Source: Leptolinea sp. UBA5203 (GTDB lineage Bacteria > Chloroflexota > Anaerolineae > Anaerolineales > Anaerolineaceae). Taken from it: a stretch of DNA of 64,000 nt. Under the pieces are notes generated by a model, which was not told the DNA's origin, made no database searches, and was given only the letters and a program-made list of their open reading frames with translations. Location of the stretch: positions 124,001 through 188,000 of the forward strand of contig DHVR01000061.1 in NCBI GenBank assembly GCA_002412765.1. The letters are read 5' to 3'. Each line of letters begins with the position of its first letter. The stretch's first letter is position 1. This document shows, piece after piece, positions 8,501-17,497 of the stretch. The position numbers and the translations under genes are program-made.

Positions 8501-10879
8501 CTTTGGTATGTCAGTATTCTGCTGCTTGGCTGGATCGTTTATCCCTTTACTCATCTCGCATTCCCGAATTTCCGCTTTGGTGGATATCCCTTTGCCAAGC
8601 TGGTAGGGTTATTAATCTTAGCCCTGGGCAGTTGGCTGCTCAGTTCAAATGGCATGATTTATTCTAAAGAAACGATTGGCATGGTGATTCAGGGGATGAT
8701 TCTGGTCAATGTGCTGATCCTATTCTTCCGAAGGAAGGCCATTGGGCAGGACATTAAAGAGAACTGGAAATCCATGCTGATGATCGAAGGGATCATGCTG
8801 GCTTTCTTCGTCTTCTTCCTACTAATACGCATAGGCAATCCCGATTTATGGCATTTTGCCAAGGGTGGGGAGAAGCCCATGGACTTCTCCTATTTCAATG
8901 CGATCCTCAAAACAGAAACGTTTCCGCCCTATGATCCATGGTTTGCAGGCGGGTATATCAATTATTACTATTATGGGTTTGTCCTGGTGGGTACCCTGGT
9001 GAAATTCCTGGGGATCATTCCTTCCATTGCGTATAACCTTATTTTGCCATCCTTATACAGCATGGCCGCCATTGGAGCATTCTCCATCGGTTGGAACTTG
9101 ACTGAAGGGGCGCAGGAAACTACCCAAAAGGGTTCGCGTTGGAATTTGCTGGCTGGCATCCTGGCTGCTGTGATGACCATGGTGATTGGCAACCTGGGTA
9201 CCTTGCGCATGATCTGGCATGGATTCATCCGTCTGGCAGGGGGGACGCTGCCCCTGGATGGGGTGAATCTGTGGAGTAAGTTAGTATGGACTATCTCCGG
9301 TTTTGCCAAGTTTATTGGCGGGGAAAATTTGGGGTATGGCTACGGCAATTGGTATTGGGATCCAAGCCGGGCATTTCCGGGTGAGGCGATCACCGAATTC
9401 CCCATGTTCACCTACCTGTATGCCGATTTACATGCCCATATGATTTCCATCCCCTTAGCTATTCTGGCTTTTGCGCTTGCCTATCATGTTTTATTGTCAG
9501 TTATTCGCCGGCAGGTCAGTTGGGCAGAAATGCTGGCTGGTTCTCTGCTTGCCGGGGTGGTAGTGGGTGCATTGCGTCCAACCAATACCTGGGACTTGCC
9601 TTTATATTTGATTCTAATCAGTCTAGCTTATGGATATGTTGGTCTGATCCATCCATTGATAGAATCTTCAAAAGATCGCAGCGGATTGAAAATTACCCCG
9701 CTGGTAAAATATGGACTGAGTTATCTTGTATTTCTGGCGAGTACTTATTTCCTTTATGCTCCGTTTAGCCGTTGGTACGGTGCAAGTTATACCAAATTCA
9801 ATCCATTTACCGGTCTGACCACGCCCTTCTGGTCCTACATCACCCACTGGGGATTCTTCCTCTTCATCCTGATCTCCTGGTATCTGTGGGAATCACGCGA
9901 TTGGATGGCAAAAACTCCCGCCAGAGCCTTGTTGAATTTGAAAAAATCGAGCTATTTGTTGTTGTTCCTGGGTATGGGCTGGATTGCGATTGTTGCCTGG
10001 TTATTCAGTAAACAAATCGCCATCGGCTGGTTTGTGATGCTGCTTCTTATGTGGGCAGGCCTTTTAATGCTGCGCAGGGATACCGGAATTCAAAAGAAAG
10101 CTGTATTCTTCCTGTATTCGACTGCTTTATTTATCACCCTCTTTGTCGAATTGATGGCTCTGGAAGGGGATTTGGGGCGCATGAATACGGTCTTCAAATT
10201 CTATCTGCAAGCCTGGACGTTGATGGCCGTTTGCAGTGCCGCCGCCTTAATCTGGCTGCTGCCAGCCTTTGGAAAGGTTTGGAGAGGTTGGCTAAAAGAC
10301 ACCTGGGTTGCTATTTTTAGTATTCTGGCTGTGTCGGTGGTTATGTTCACTCTTTTTGCTACCAGCGGAAAAATAAAGGATCGGATGAGCGACAATGCTC
10401 CGCACACACTGGATGGCATGGCTTACATGACCGTCGCCACCCATATGGATGCCGAGGTGATGATGGATTTATCCGAAGACTATGCTGCCATCCTCTGGAT
10501 GCAGCAGAATGTGGAAGGAACACCCGTCATTGTCGAAGGACATGCCACTGAATATCGCTGGGGAAGCCGCTATACCATCTACACGGGGTTACCTGGGGTT
10601 TTAGGCTGGAACTGGCATCAGCGCCAGCAGCGGGCCATCCTGGCTAATAATGATGTTCAGATGCGGGAAGATGCCATCAATCAGTTTTATGAAACCGGGG
10701 ATGTGGATCAGGCGCTGGCATTTTTGAAAACCTACAATGTCCAGTATATTATCAGTGGACAATTGGAATCTGGCTTGTATTCTGCTGTTGGGATGAGTAA
10801 ATTCCCCAAGTATGATGGTGTTTATTGGGAAACAGTTTATGAGGGTAAAAATACCACCATTTATAAGGTAATTCCATAA
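5579..10879 (+). CDS. Giant GT-C/DUF2298 fusion membrane protein (1766 aa)
   Basis: Residues 1 to ~500 form a GT39-like polytopic module with the loop DHHMHPDERF at about residue 46. A hydrophilic, beta-rich extracytoplasmic region follows (~500-960). From ~964 to the end lies a full-length DUF2298 (Chlor_Arch_YYY) module with MDFSYFNAIL near residue 1101 and RMNTVFKFYLQAW further on. The next gene encodes a stand-alone DUF2298 protein that aligns with this C-terminal half along its length. The ATG at 5579 is chosen because the earlier in-frame TTG at 5510 overlaps the upstream gene by 53 nt; GGAG lies 11 nt ahead of the ATG. Function is unproven; lipid-linked sugar transfer to surface glycans is the best inference. 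Confidence 0.8.
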   Translation: MNQEIDEYVNFEPKKRSSFPWWMIILFVILGLGAYLRVVGMNWAGDHHMHPDERFLTMVVSSLETPKSITDYFDTSISSFNPSNRGYTFYVYGTLPLFIVRLVSGIFQQNGYGDVYLVGRYLSAFFDLLTLALVFLISDRLFRKMLLSLLAAAFYAAAVLPIQLSHYFTVDSFANFFTILTIYFAVRIMTSALPWDMQEMKGKTSNWFWRHSHGIWEYVFFGMAFGMALASKVSTFLVVFLLPLAILVQINQKNGSLDRDKLTLIFRNLLIAALVSFLTFRILQPYAFNGPGFFNLGINENWISSLKDLASQSTGNSDAPPALQWARRPITFSWENMVKWGFGLPLGILAWVGFLFMAWRMIKRDWKPYLLIWIWTGVYFAYQSLQFSRTMRYQIHVYPTLAIIAAWFLYFLWKKSREQEYSIRRIASNVGFWVLSVGVVLSTFLWAYAFVQIYQDPFTREAASEWIYQNVPTAINLQLETVDGDYIQHVPYNLVQQVDTENPFSIAFTPRLSTPILTVQIDHILSLPPTDIEHILVAEIRENVTGSDSILSGQLFQSFQNFNDPRGSRYQIAMESMQSLFPDKEYLLTLRTTDPSYGLQLTGTIALGYSQEKGVEYQYLPELVNSISAGGEYRKMFSPQKDSVFHGISIPHVLDYEATGQIKTLNMQLVDQSDGGKVLVDLSSESLFHAVTDPRGESLQFSVDEGIPLLNGHTYELIFKNTSDTGKLAFFGTKKADESSWDDVVPLNMYGYNAFDYYDGLYRTDLNFEMYWDDNQEKRDRFYEILDQTDYIFITSNRQWGTTVRVPERYPMTVELYRSLIGCPDDKDIIWCYRVAQPGMFDSTLGFELVEVFQSNPHIGDLLSFNTQFAEEAFTVYDHPKVMIFKKTDAYQPVIARRIFDAIDLTKVIRLTPKEATYGKEAQEIPVAAVEDTKPKLDLMLPADTWQAQQAAGTWSELFNPDRLYNQKPFLAALLWYVSILLLGWIVYPFTHLAFPNFRFGGYPFAKLVGLLILALGSWLLSSNGMIYSKETIGMVIQGMILVNVLILFFRRKAIGQDIKENWKSMLMIEGIMLAFFVFFLLIRIGNPDLWHFAKGGEKPMDFSYFNAILKTETFPPYDPWFAGGYINYYYYGFVLVGTLVKFLGIIPSIAYNLILPSLYSMAAIGAFSIGWNLTEGAQETTQKGSRWNLLAGILAAVMTMVIGNLGTLRMIWHGFIRLAGGTLPLDGVNLWSKLVWTISGFAKFIGGENLGYGYGNWYWDPSRAFPGEAITEFPMFTYLYADLHAHMISIPLAILAFALAYHVLLSVIRRQVSWAEMLAGSLLAGVVVGALRPTNTWDLPLYLILISLAYGYVGLIHPLIESSKDRSGLKITPLVKYGLSYLVFLASTYFLYAPFSRWYGASYTKFNPFTGLTTPFWSYITHWGFFLFILISWYLWESRDWMAKTPARALLNLKKSSYLLLFLGMGWIAIVAWLFSKQIAIGWFVMLLLMWAGLLMLRRDTGIQKKAVFFLYSTALFITLFVELMALEGDLGRMNTVFKFYLQAWTLMAVCSAAALIWLLPAFGKVWRGWLKDTWVAIFSILAVSVVMFTLFATSGKIKDRMSDNAPHTLDGMAYMTVATHMDAEVMMDLSEDYAAILWMQQNVEGTPVIVEGHATEYRWGSRYTIYTGLPGVLGWNWHQRQQRAILANNDVQMREDAINQFYETGDVDQALAFLKTYNVQYIISGQLESGLYSAVGMSKFPKYDGVYWETVYEGKNTTIYKVIP

Positions 10880-10896
10880 TCGGAGGAGAGACGGAT

Positions 10897-13425
10897 ATGC
10901 TGCAGTTTATCATCTGGTATGGTTTCATCAGTCTTTTGGGGTTGGCTATTTTCCCTATTACCCGGCGGCTTTTCCATAAGGGCGTTGCCCAGGGTTTTTT
11001 CTTCTCCAGAGTGATTGCTCTGTTCATTTGGGGATTTGTTTACTGGTTTCTTGGGTCAATCAAGATCATTCCGGTTGACTTCAGCGGGGCTTTACTTACC
11101 CTGATCGGTATTGTGGCTTTGTCGTTTTTTATCAGTAAGCGAAATATTCGTGAAGAATTTCTTCAGTCGCTGAGCGAGCATAAGAACGCTGTCCTAATCG
11201 GTGAGATACTATTTTTCCTGGCGTTTCTCTTTATGGCTTTCCTGAAATCCATGTATCCCAATCTGGATCATACGGAAAAGCCTATGGAAATGGCTTTTAT
11301 CAATGCCATTTTGCGTTCAACCAATTTCCCTCCGCGTGATCCATGGTTATCGGGGTATGGGATTTCCTATTACTATTTTGGCTATGTGATTGTCTCCTTG
11401 TTGATTCGCATCAGTGGGGTGGATGCCGGCATTGGGTTTAACCTGGCCATCTCCCTCTGGTATGGCTTGTCTGCTCTGGCCGTTTACGGTGTTGTGTATC
11501 AATTGCTCTTTGATTGGCGGAAACGGACTCAAACAGCGGGTTTGTCTTTATCCTGGAGTGGGGCAAAAGGGTGTTTCTATGCCCTATTTGCACCCCTGAT
11601 CACGTTGTTCAGTGGAAACTTAGAAGGATTATTGGAAGTCTTGTATGCCAGAGGCTTGTTCTGGAAAACCCAGTTGGACGGAAGTGTGACTTCGTCATTC
11701 TGGCAGTGGCTGGATATAAAAGATTTGAAAATTCCCCCGGCGACCATTCCCCAGGAAGTTTCAGACCGCAGTTCATGGTGGTGGTGGCAGGCTTCCCGGA
11801 TATTGCAGGATTATGATATTCAAGGTGTGCCAAAAGAGATCATTGATGAATTTCCATTTTTCTCCTATCTCCTGGGCGATTTACATCCTCATGTCCTGAC
11901 CATGCCTTTTGCTTTGACCGCCGTTGCACTGTGTTACATGCTCTTTCTACGGCTAAAAGAGTTCAATCCATCGGAAAATTTGCTTGCGGATGTGAAGGAA
12001 TTTCTTACCCTCCGATCGAATCTCTGGTTTACTTGCTTCAGCCTTGTTTTTATTGGTGGAATATCATTTCTTAACACCTGGGACTTTCCGGTTTATTTTG
12101 GTATGTTCCTTCTGGTGATCCTGGTGCAAAGAATTTCAGTTTTGGGTTGGAGTTCACGCCGATTTTCAGAAGCCTTTTTCCTTGGGGTAACCTGCGGTAT
12201 CTTTGCGCTGGTATGGTATCTTCCATTTTTTAGTTCCTTTGCCTCCCAAGCGGGCGGTATTTTACCCAGTATGGTGTTTTTTACCACCGGCAAGCAACTG
12301 TGGATTTTCTTTGGCGGCTTGCTCGTTCCGATCTTTTTCTGGCTGGCCTGGCTTAACAAGCAACATAGCAATCCAGCACAAATTGCAAAAGGGATTTTTA
12401 AATCTCTGCTTGGATGGTTCGGAATTGGCTTGTTTTCCATGTTGGTAGCCGTGGTCGGCCTCTCGACGGTGAATTTGTTCTTGAGTGATACCCAGTTGTT
12501 AAACTTAGGTGGAAAGATATTCAATGCCCAAGGGTATGGGGCATCGCGCGATATTCTAGTGGATACGTTAATTCGCCGAGCATCATCACCCATTGGCTGG
12601 ATAACGCTGGTGATATTATTTGGGTTAATCATCAGTTTGAGCCTACCCAAAGCAGAGTCAGAAAAATCTGCTGGTATGGTGGTTCATCACGAAACCACCT
12701 TTATCCTGCTGGTACTGGCGATTGGAGCTGGATTAATTGCCTTCCCGGAATTTTTCTATTTGTTGGATAATTTTGGCTGGCGCATGAATACCATTTTTAA
12801 GTTCTATTACCAAGCCTGGTTGTCATTGAGCATCTGTGCTTCTTTTGGCGCAATTGTAGTCATCGATCAAATGAAAGGCATGGGAAAGAAAATTGCTATT
12901 TTCAGCATCGGATTGATGACTGCCATCCTATTGATTTATCCCATCTTGGGAAGCTACTATAGATTTGTAACGGATCATAACGCTAGCATGAGTTTGGACG
13001 GGGCATATCACATCCGCACGTATGCGCCCCTGGATGCGCAAGGTATTGATTTCTTACGCCAAGCGCCGGATGGTGTCGTGGTGGAAGCAGTTGGCGGCAG
13101 TTACCAGGCAAATTTTGGCAGGATTAGCACCCATACAGGGCTGCCGACCATACTGGGTTGGCCGGGGCACGAAAGTCAGTGGCGCGGTGGATATGATGAA
13201 ATTGGTAACAGGGAAGAAGATGTGCGGCGAATTTATCAGGTTCGGGATTGGCAGGCTACCCAACTACTTCTCGATTTGTATCAGGTACGTTATATTTATG
13301 TGGGTTCCATCGAACAGAGCACGTACATTGTGGAAGAAGAAAAATTTATTAACCATCTGGATGTAGTGTTTCAGAATGAAGCTGTTGTAATATATGAATA
13401 TCAACCGATCCGAAAATTGGATTGA
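10897..13425 (+). CDS. DUF2298 (Chlor_Arch_YYY) polytopic membrane protein
   Basis: An 842-residue protein with four N-terminal helices. The conserved DUF2298 stretch starts near residue 130 (MEMAFINAIL, then FPPRDPWLSGYG and SYYYFGY). After more transmembrane segments comes DLHPHV, then RMNTIFKFYYQAW, then a soluble C-terminal domain with THTGLPTILGW. Equivalent motifs occur in the same order in the C-terminal half of the preceding 1766-residue protein, so the two are paralogues. GGAGGAG precedes the ATG by 8 nt. The family is typical of Chloroflexota and archaea, and its biochemical role is not established; a GT-C-type glycosyltransferase is likely. Confidence 0.82.
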   Translation: MLQFIIWYGFISLLGLAIFPITRRLFHKGVAQGFFFSRVIALFIWGFVYWFLGSIKIIPVDFSGALLTLIGIVALSFFISKRNIREEFLQSLSEHKNAVLIGEILFFLAFLFMAFLKSMYPNLDHTEKPMEMAFINAILRSTNFPPRDPWLSGYGISYYYFGYVIVSLLIRISGVDAGIGFNLAISLWYGLSALAVYGVVYQLLFDWRKRTQTAGLSLSWSGAKGCFYALFAPLITLFSGNLEGLLEVLYARGLFWKTQLDGSVTSSFWQWLDIKDLKIPPATIPQEVSDRSSWWWWQASRILQDYDIQGVPKEIIDEFPFFSYLLGDLHPHVLTMPFALTAVALCYMLFLRLKEFNPSENLLADVKEFLTLRSNLWFTCFSLVFIGGISFLNTWDFPVYFGMFLLVILVQRISVLGWSSRRFSEAFFLGVTCGIFALVWYLPFFSSFASQAGGILPSMVFFTTGKQLWIFFGGLLVPIFFWLAWLNKQHSNPAQIAKGIFKSLLGWFGIGLFSMLVAVVGLSTVNLFLSDTQLLNLGGKIFNAQGYGASRDILVDTLIRRASSPIGWITLVILFGLIISLSLPKAESEKSAGMVVHHETTFILLVLAIGAGLIAFPEFFYLLDNFGWRMNTIFKFYYQAWLSLSICASFGAIVVIDQMKGMGKKIAIFSIGLMTAILLIYPILGSYYRFVTDHNASMSLDGAYHIRTYAPLDAQGIDFLRQAPDGVVVEAVGGSYQANFGRISTHTGLPTILGWPGHESQWRGGYDEIGNREEDVRRIYQVRDWQATQLLLDLYQVRYIYVGSIEQSTYIVEEEKFINHLDVVFQNEAVVIYEYQPIRKLD

Positions 13426-13495
13426 GAACAAACAATTCATAAGTATGTAGGTATTACGAGAATGTTCAATGCTGGCAAATAGCATAGGGATGCAG

Positions 13496-15196
13496 ATGGA
13501 AAAGAAGACAGTAACTTATTTTCATGTTTTATATGCAGGAGTTGTACTCCTGGCTTTGGGATTGAGAGTAGTTTTTACTGGCGATTGGGTCTTAAGTGAA
13601 AAAGAAGCCACCCTGGCACTTAACGCTACCAGCTCTTATCAAACCATTTATCAAGTCTGGACAGGGCTTCTGTTTCAACTTTTCCATACCAGTAATTTTC
13701 TCGCCAGACTTTTGCCGATTGTCTTTGGTACAGCCTTTGTACTTGCCCCATTAATGCTTCGAAAACAGTTGGGCGATTCCGTCGCCTTGCTCATCGCACT
13801 GGGTTTGGCGATCGATCCGGGTCTGTTGGCGCTTTCCAAGCAAGCCGGACCAGAAATCATAGCCCTAGTCGCTTTCTTTACACTGATCTTGTTCATCTGG
13901 CAAAAAAAATGGACTTTTGCGGGAATCTCCCTGGCACTTGGTTTGCTTTCCGGCTCCTATTTCTGGATCGGGCTAGTGGCAATGATCCTGTGTTTGGTGA
14001 TCGTAAGCGTGTTCCCAATAAAAAACACGGACAATGAGGCGGGGACCATAGATTTTCGTTTGATCAGACAACAAGCTAAGGCTATTAATTGGAAATCTGT
14101 CTTAATTTCATTTAGTCTAACCGTTCTTCTGGCGGGTACAGTTTTTCTGATTCAACCCAGAGCGCTGGCTGGATTAACAACCGGTGTGGTTGAATTCTTC
14201 CAACGGCAAAGTCAGGGCATTCACGCGATTTCCTTCTCCATCGAAATGATAGGTTTTTTTGCTGCCTATCTTCCTATCCTCATTCTGGGTTTCTTGGGTA
14301 TGCAGTATTTATCCAGTGGCTGGCGTTCCATCACCTGGACCTGGATTTTTGTTGCTTTCATCCTGGTCATGGGAATGCCGGGACGGCAACTTTCTGACAC
14401 CATTTGGTTGGTTATTCCACTTTATCTTCCTGCTGCCATCTTTTTATCCCGCTTTCAACTTCATTCTCAAGAGAATCCAATGATCGTTGGAGCCGTAGTC
14501 GCCATATTAGGCGTATTTTCAGTATATTTTTTGTACTCCTTGACCCAGTATTTACCCAATGCAGCCTTGCTTCAAGGAGACAGCCAAAGCAATATTTATC
14601 TGCTTAGCGCAGTGATCTCTTTTGTTATTTTAGCTTTGATCCTGGTGGTCCTTGCCTGGGGATGGTCCATTGCCATCTCATTGGATGCAGCCCGGGTTTT
14701 AGGACTTGGATTTGTGCTTTTTGCCTTGCTAGTCTCTGGATTAAAAAGCGCAGGCTTTGACAGCAAACCATCCCAGTTAATGTGGTTCCAAACCCGTTAT
14801 TTTGAGGACAGTGATATTTTCAATAAAAGTATTCTACAACTGGATCAGAATCGATTGGAAAAGCTTGCCCCGTTGAAAATCGAATTACAGAATGTCACTT
14901 CTAGCAGCTTATTGTGGGAACTAAGAGACTATGAGTTGATGGAAAAAACTTCCAAGATGCTTTTTTCTGATACGCCATCGGATGTAATTATTACGGGTGT
15001 TAATGACGCACCTTTGGTGACTGAAAACCGGACAGGACAGGATTTTATATTAGAAAAATCGCCTGCCTGGTCGCTGATGTCATTTCCGGAGTGGTTCCGT
15101 TGGGTCTTGTATCAAGAACCTTTGTATAACAACTTGCAAATTGTGGTTTGGATGAACCCCTATGTTGGGTCATTGGAAGTTGTAACGGAGCCCTAA
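13496..15196 (+). CDS. Polytopic membrane protein, probable GT-C glycosyltransferase
   Basis: About 566 residues with roughly a dozen hydrophobic helices and a ~120-residue hydrophilic C-terminus. The first loop, GDWVLSEKEATLAL, sits where GT-C enzymes have an acidic catalytic loop, and ARLLPIVFGTAFVLAPLMLRK resembles the GT39 second-helix region. Sequence evidence for enzymatic activity is weaker than in its neighbours. The start at 13496 has AGGGA 5 nt upstream; ATGs at 13469 and 13490 remain possible. It is the last gene of the glycan cluster and ends just before a strong terminator. Confidence 0.6.
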   Translation: MEKKTVTYFHVLYAGVVLLALGLRVVFTGDWVLSEKEATLALNATSSYQTIYQVWTGLLFQLFHTSNFLARLLPIVFGTAFVLAPLMLRKQLGDSVALLIALGLAIDPGLLALSKQAGPEIIALVAFFTLILFIWQKKWTFAGISLALGLLSGSYFWIGLVAMILCLVIVSVFPIKNTDNEAGTIDFRLIRQQAKAINWKSVLISFSLTVLLAGTVFLIQPRALAGLTTGVVEFFQRQSQGIHAISFSIEMIGFFAAYLPILILGFLGMQYLSSGWRSITWTWIFVAFILVMGMPGRQLSDTIWLVIPLYLPAAIFLSRFQLHSQENPMIVGAVVAILGVFSVYFLYSLTQYLPNAALLQGDSQSNIYLLSAVISFVILALILVVLAWGWSIAISLDAARVLGLGFVLFALLVSGLKSAGFDSKPSQLMWFQTRYFEDSDIFNKSILQLDQNRLEKLAPLKIELQNVTSSSLLWELRDYELMEKTSKMLFSDTPSDVIITGVNDAPLVTENRTGQDFILEKSPAWSLMSFPEWFRWVLYQEPLYNNLQIVVWMNPYVGSLEVVTEP

Positions 15197-15219
15197 ACTC
15201 GAAAATCATTGCATTCAAG

Positions 15220-15254
15220 AAAACTGCCCTGGGATTTTCCAAGGCAGTTTTATC
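15220..15254 (+). terminator. Rho-independent terminator of the glycan cluster
   Basis: AAAACTGCC at 15220-15228 pairs perfectly with GGCAGTTTT at 15243-15251, with further partial pairing inside the loop. The right arm ends in a short T run. It lies 24 nt after the stop of the last glycan gene. Confidence 0.75.
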
Positions 15255-15321
15255 CTTAACTAAAGGAACACGATTCGCGCAAAACACGCTACAATTTATT
15301 AAGGTATTTGGAAATTTGACC

Positions 15322-15349
15322 TTGAAAATATTTAAAGTGACCCTATATT
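15322..15349 (+). promoter_or_regulatory. Sigma70-like promoter for cmk
   Basis: TTGAAA (15322-15327), a 16-bp spacer, then TATATT (15344-15349). It gives a leader of about 60 nt before the cmk ATG at 15418 and lies downstream of the glycan-cluster terminator. Confidence 0.5.
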
Positions 15350-15417
15350 TTATGAATTATATGATGGTTACCTTGAATGAATGACACACTAATAATACTC
15401 ATTTAGGAATAATTTCT

Positions 15418-16095
15418 ATGGATGAACCAAGAATGATTGCAATCGATGGACCAGCAGCTTCCGGAAAATCAACTGTCGCTGAGATCCTTGCCCAAGAATT
15501 AAATTATACGTTTTTCGATACCGGTGTGATGTATCGTGCGGTGACATTGATGGCCTTGAATAAAATCGATGATCTTAATAACGAGTCAGCCGTCGTAGAA
15601 TTAGCTGAATCAATTGACATTGATGTTCGCAAACCATCTCAAGAAGATGGCCGCAAATATGATGTCTGGGTGGATGGAGAGGACGTGACCTGGAAAATTC
15701 GCCAGCCGGAAGTGGAAGCCAATGTATCCAAGGTTTCGGCATATCCTGGGGTGCGAAATGCGATGACTGAACAGCAGCGCCGCATTGGACATAAGGGGTT
15801 AATGGTAATGGTGGGTCGCGATATTGGAACAGTGGTTTTACCGGACGCAGATCTGAAAATTTATCTGGATGCATCCGCCGAAGAACGGGCAAAACGGCGC
15901 TGTGAAGAGCTCAAAGCGCGCGGGGATTCTGCGGATTATGATGAAATCCTGAATGCCATGATCAAGCGGGATCAAATTGATTCCACCCGGGCGGTTGCAC
16001 CACTTAAGCCCGCTGAAGATGCTATCATGATTGATTCTGATCATATGACCATTGAAGAAGTTGTACGAGCGATAAAGAAACTGGTTAAATACTAA
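15418..16095 (+). CDS. cmk: Cytidylate kinase
   Basis: A 225-residue cytosolic kinase that phosphorylates CMP and dCMP with ATP. The P-loop GPAASGKST is at residues 11-19. The FDTGVMYRAVT nucleotide-binding stretch, GRDIGTVVLPDADLK and the lid segment SAEERAKRRCEEL are all as in bacterial Cmk, and length is normal. An AGGAAT sequence precedes the ATG. It is the first gene after a terminator and has its own promoter; the peptidase gene follows after 28 nt. Confidence 0.95.
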   Translation: MDEPRMIAIDGPAASGKSTVAEILAQELNYTFFDTGVMYRAVTLMALNKIDDLNNESAVVELAESIDIDVRKPSQEDGRKYDVWVDGEDVTWKIRQPEVEANVSKVSAYPGVRNAMTEQQRRIGHKGLMVMVGRDIGTVVLPDADLKIYLDASAEERAKRRCEELKARGDSADYDEILNAMIKRDQIDSTRAVAPLKPAEDAIMIDSDHMTIEEVVRAIKKLVKY

Positions 16096-16123
16096 GAGAA
16101 AATGCTCAAGCCTGGAGGCATGT

Positions 16124-17464
16124 ATGTGTGATACATTGGTAGCACTTGCTAGTGCAACAAAGGATGGAGCAGTTTATTTCGCAAAAAACAGTGATCGGGA
16201 GCCGAATGAAGCCCAATCCATTGTTCGCGTGCCTGCAAAAGAGCATAGCCCTGGATCATCGCTGAAATGTACCTATATCAGTATTCCGCAGGTGGAGCAT
16301 ACCCATGCCGTTTTGCTCTCCAAACCGTTCTGGATTTGGGGCGCTGAAATGGGTGCCAATGATCAGGGGGTGGTGATTGGCAATGAGGCGGTTTTTACCA
16401 AGGTACCACAGGAAAAAGAGCCCGGGCTGATCGGCATGGATCTGCTGCGTCTGGGTCTGGAAAGAGCTGATACGGCCTATGATGCCTTATTAATCATTAC
16501 TGCATTGCTGGAGCAATATGGACAATCCGGGAATTGCGGTTATCAACATAACATGGTTTACCATAATTCGTTTCTCATTTGTGACCGCAAGGAAGCCTGG
16601 GTTTTGGAAACTGCTGGCAGGCAATGGGCTGCCCAACGGGTCAAGGATGCGCGTTCCATTTCCAACTGTTTGAGCATAGGCAAGGAATGGGATTTGGCTT
16701 CTGATGATCTGGTCAATTTCGCTCGAGATAAAAAATGGTGCTCAAGCCGCTCGGATTTTGATTTTGCCGGCTGCTATTCCGATTTTCTCTACACTACTTT
16801 CAGCGATTCCCGTTCCCGTTATGCCTGCACGATGAATGAGTTAACAACTGAAAATAAAAAAATTGAATTGTCCAGCATGATGAACTACCTGCGTAGTCAC
16901 GTCAGAGGGGCAGGTATACATCCGGTGGATAAAGGCATGACTGGCGCAAGCGTTTGTATGCATGCAGGTTGGGGTCCCATTCGGGTCAGTCAAACGACCG
17001 GTTCTTTAATTTCCCGATTTCATACGGATGCTCCTGATACCTACTGGGCAACTCACAGCGCTGCTCCCTGCACCGGTATATTTACACCCCTTTGGCTGGA
17101 TACCCCCTGGGAAGAAATCCAGGTGGAACCCACCGGAGTGTATCAATCCAATTTTGATTTCTGGGAACACGAAGTTTTACACCGCTCCATCTTGCTCGAT
17201 TATAGAAACAGAATGCCGTTGATTCAAAAGGAGCGGGATGAGATGGAAGAGAAATTCCGAAAATTAATTGATGAAATGATGAAGCAGCCCGCGGATAAAA
17301 GAGAGCAGGTTTCCAGGCAATTGCTGCAAGAAGCTCGCTTACAACGGCAAAGCTGGACTGAGAGGGTCCAGAAACAGCCGGCAAATTCTGCGCTTTTGTC
17401 TTTATACCAATCCGCCTGGAGTAATTTTAATCGCAGCGCCAACCTGAAAGAAAGGATCCATTAA
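16124..17464 (+). CDS. Peptidase C69 family protein (secernin/dipeptidase-like Ntn hydrolase)
   Basis: A 446-residue protein beginning Met-Cys-Asp-Thr. In this family the initiator Met is removed and Cys2 becomes the N-terminal nucleophile. FAKNSDREPNEAQ near residue 25 is the second family hallmark. The C-terminal ~70 residues are charged and helical. TGGAGG lies ahead of the ATG, and the invariant Cys2 fixes the start. No signal peptide is visible, so it is probably cytosolic. It sits between cmk and a sensor kinase with short gaps; no functional link is obvious. Whether it is a dipeptidase or another amidohydrolase is open. Confidence 0.85.
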   Translation: MCDTLVALASATKDGAVYFAKNSDREPNEAQSIVRVPAKEHSPGSSLKCTYISIPQVEHTHAVLLSKPFWIWGAEMGANDQGVVIGNEAVFTKVPQEKEPGLIGMDLLRLGLERADTAYDALLIITALLEQYGQSGNCGYQHNMVYHNSFLICDRKEAWVLETAGRQWAAQRVKDARSISNCLSIGKEWDLASDDLVNFARDKKWCSSRSDFDFAGCYSDFLYTTFSDSRSRYACTMNELTTENKKIELSSMMNYLRSHVRGAGIHPVDKGMTGASVCMHAGWGPIRVSQTTGSLISRFHTDAPDTYWATHSAAPCTGIFTPLWLDTPWEEIQVEPTGVYQSNFDFWEHEVLHRSILLDYRNRMPLIQKERDEMEEKFRKLIDEMMKQPADKREQVSRQLLQEARLQRQSWTERVQKQPANSALLSLYQSAWSNFNRSANLKERIH

Positions 17465-17497
17465 TCGGGCTTTGAACCGCTTAAATTGAGGCAAACC

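Noticed and set aside
13469..13495. Earlier start for the last glycan-cluster protein
   Set aside because: The ATG at 13469 has no convincing ribosome binding site; AGGGA at proper distance supports 13496, although this is not certain.
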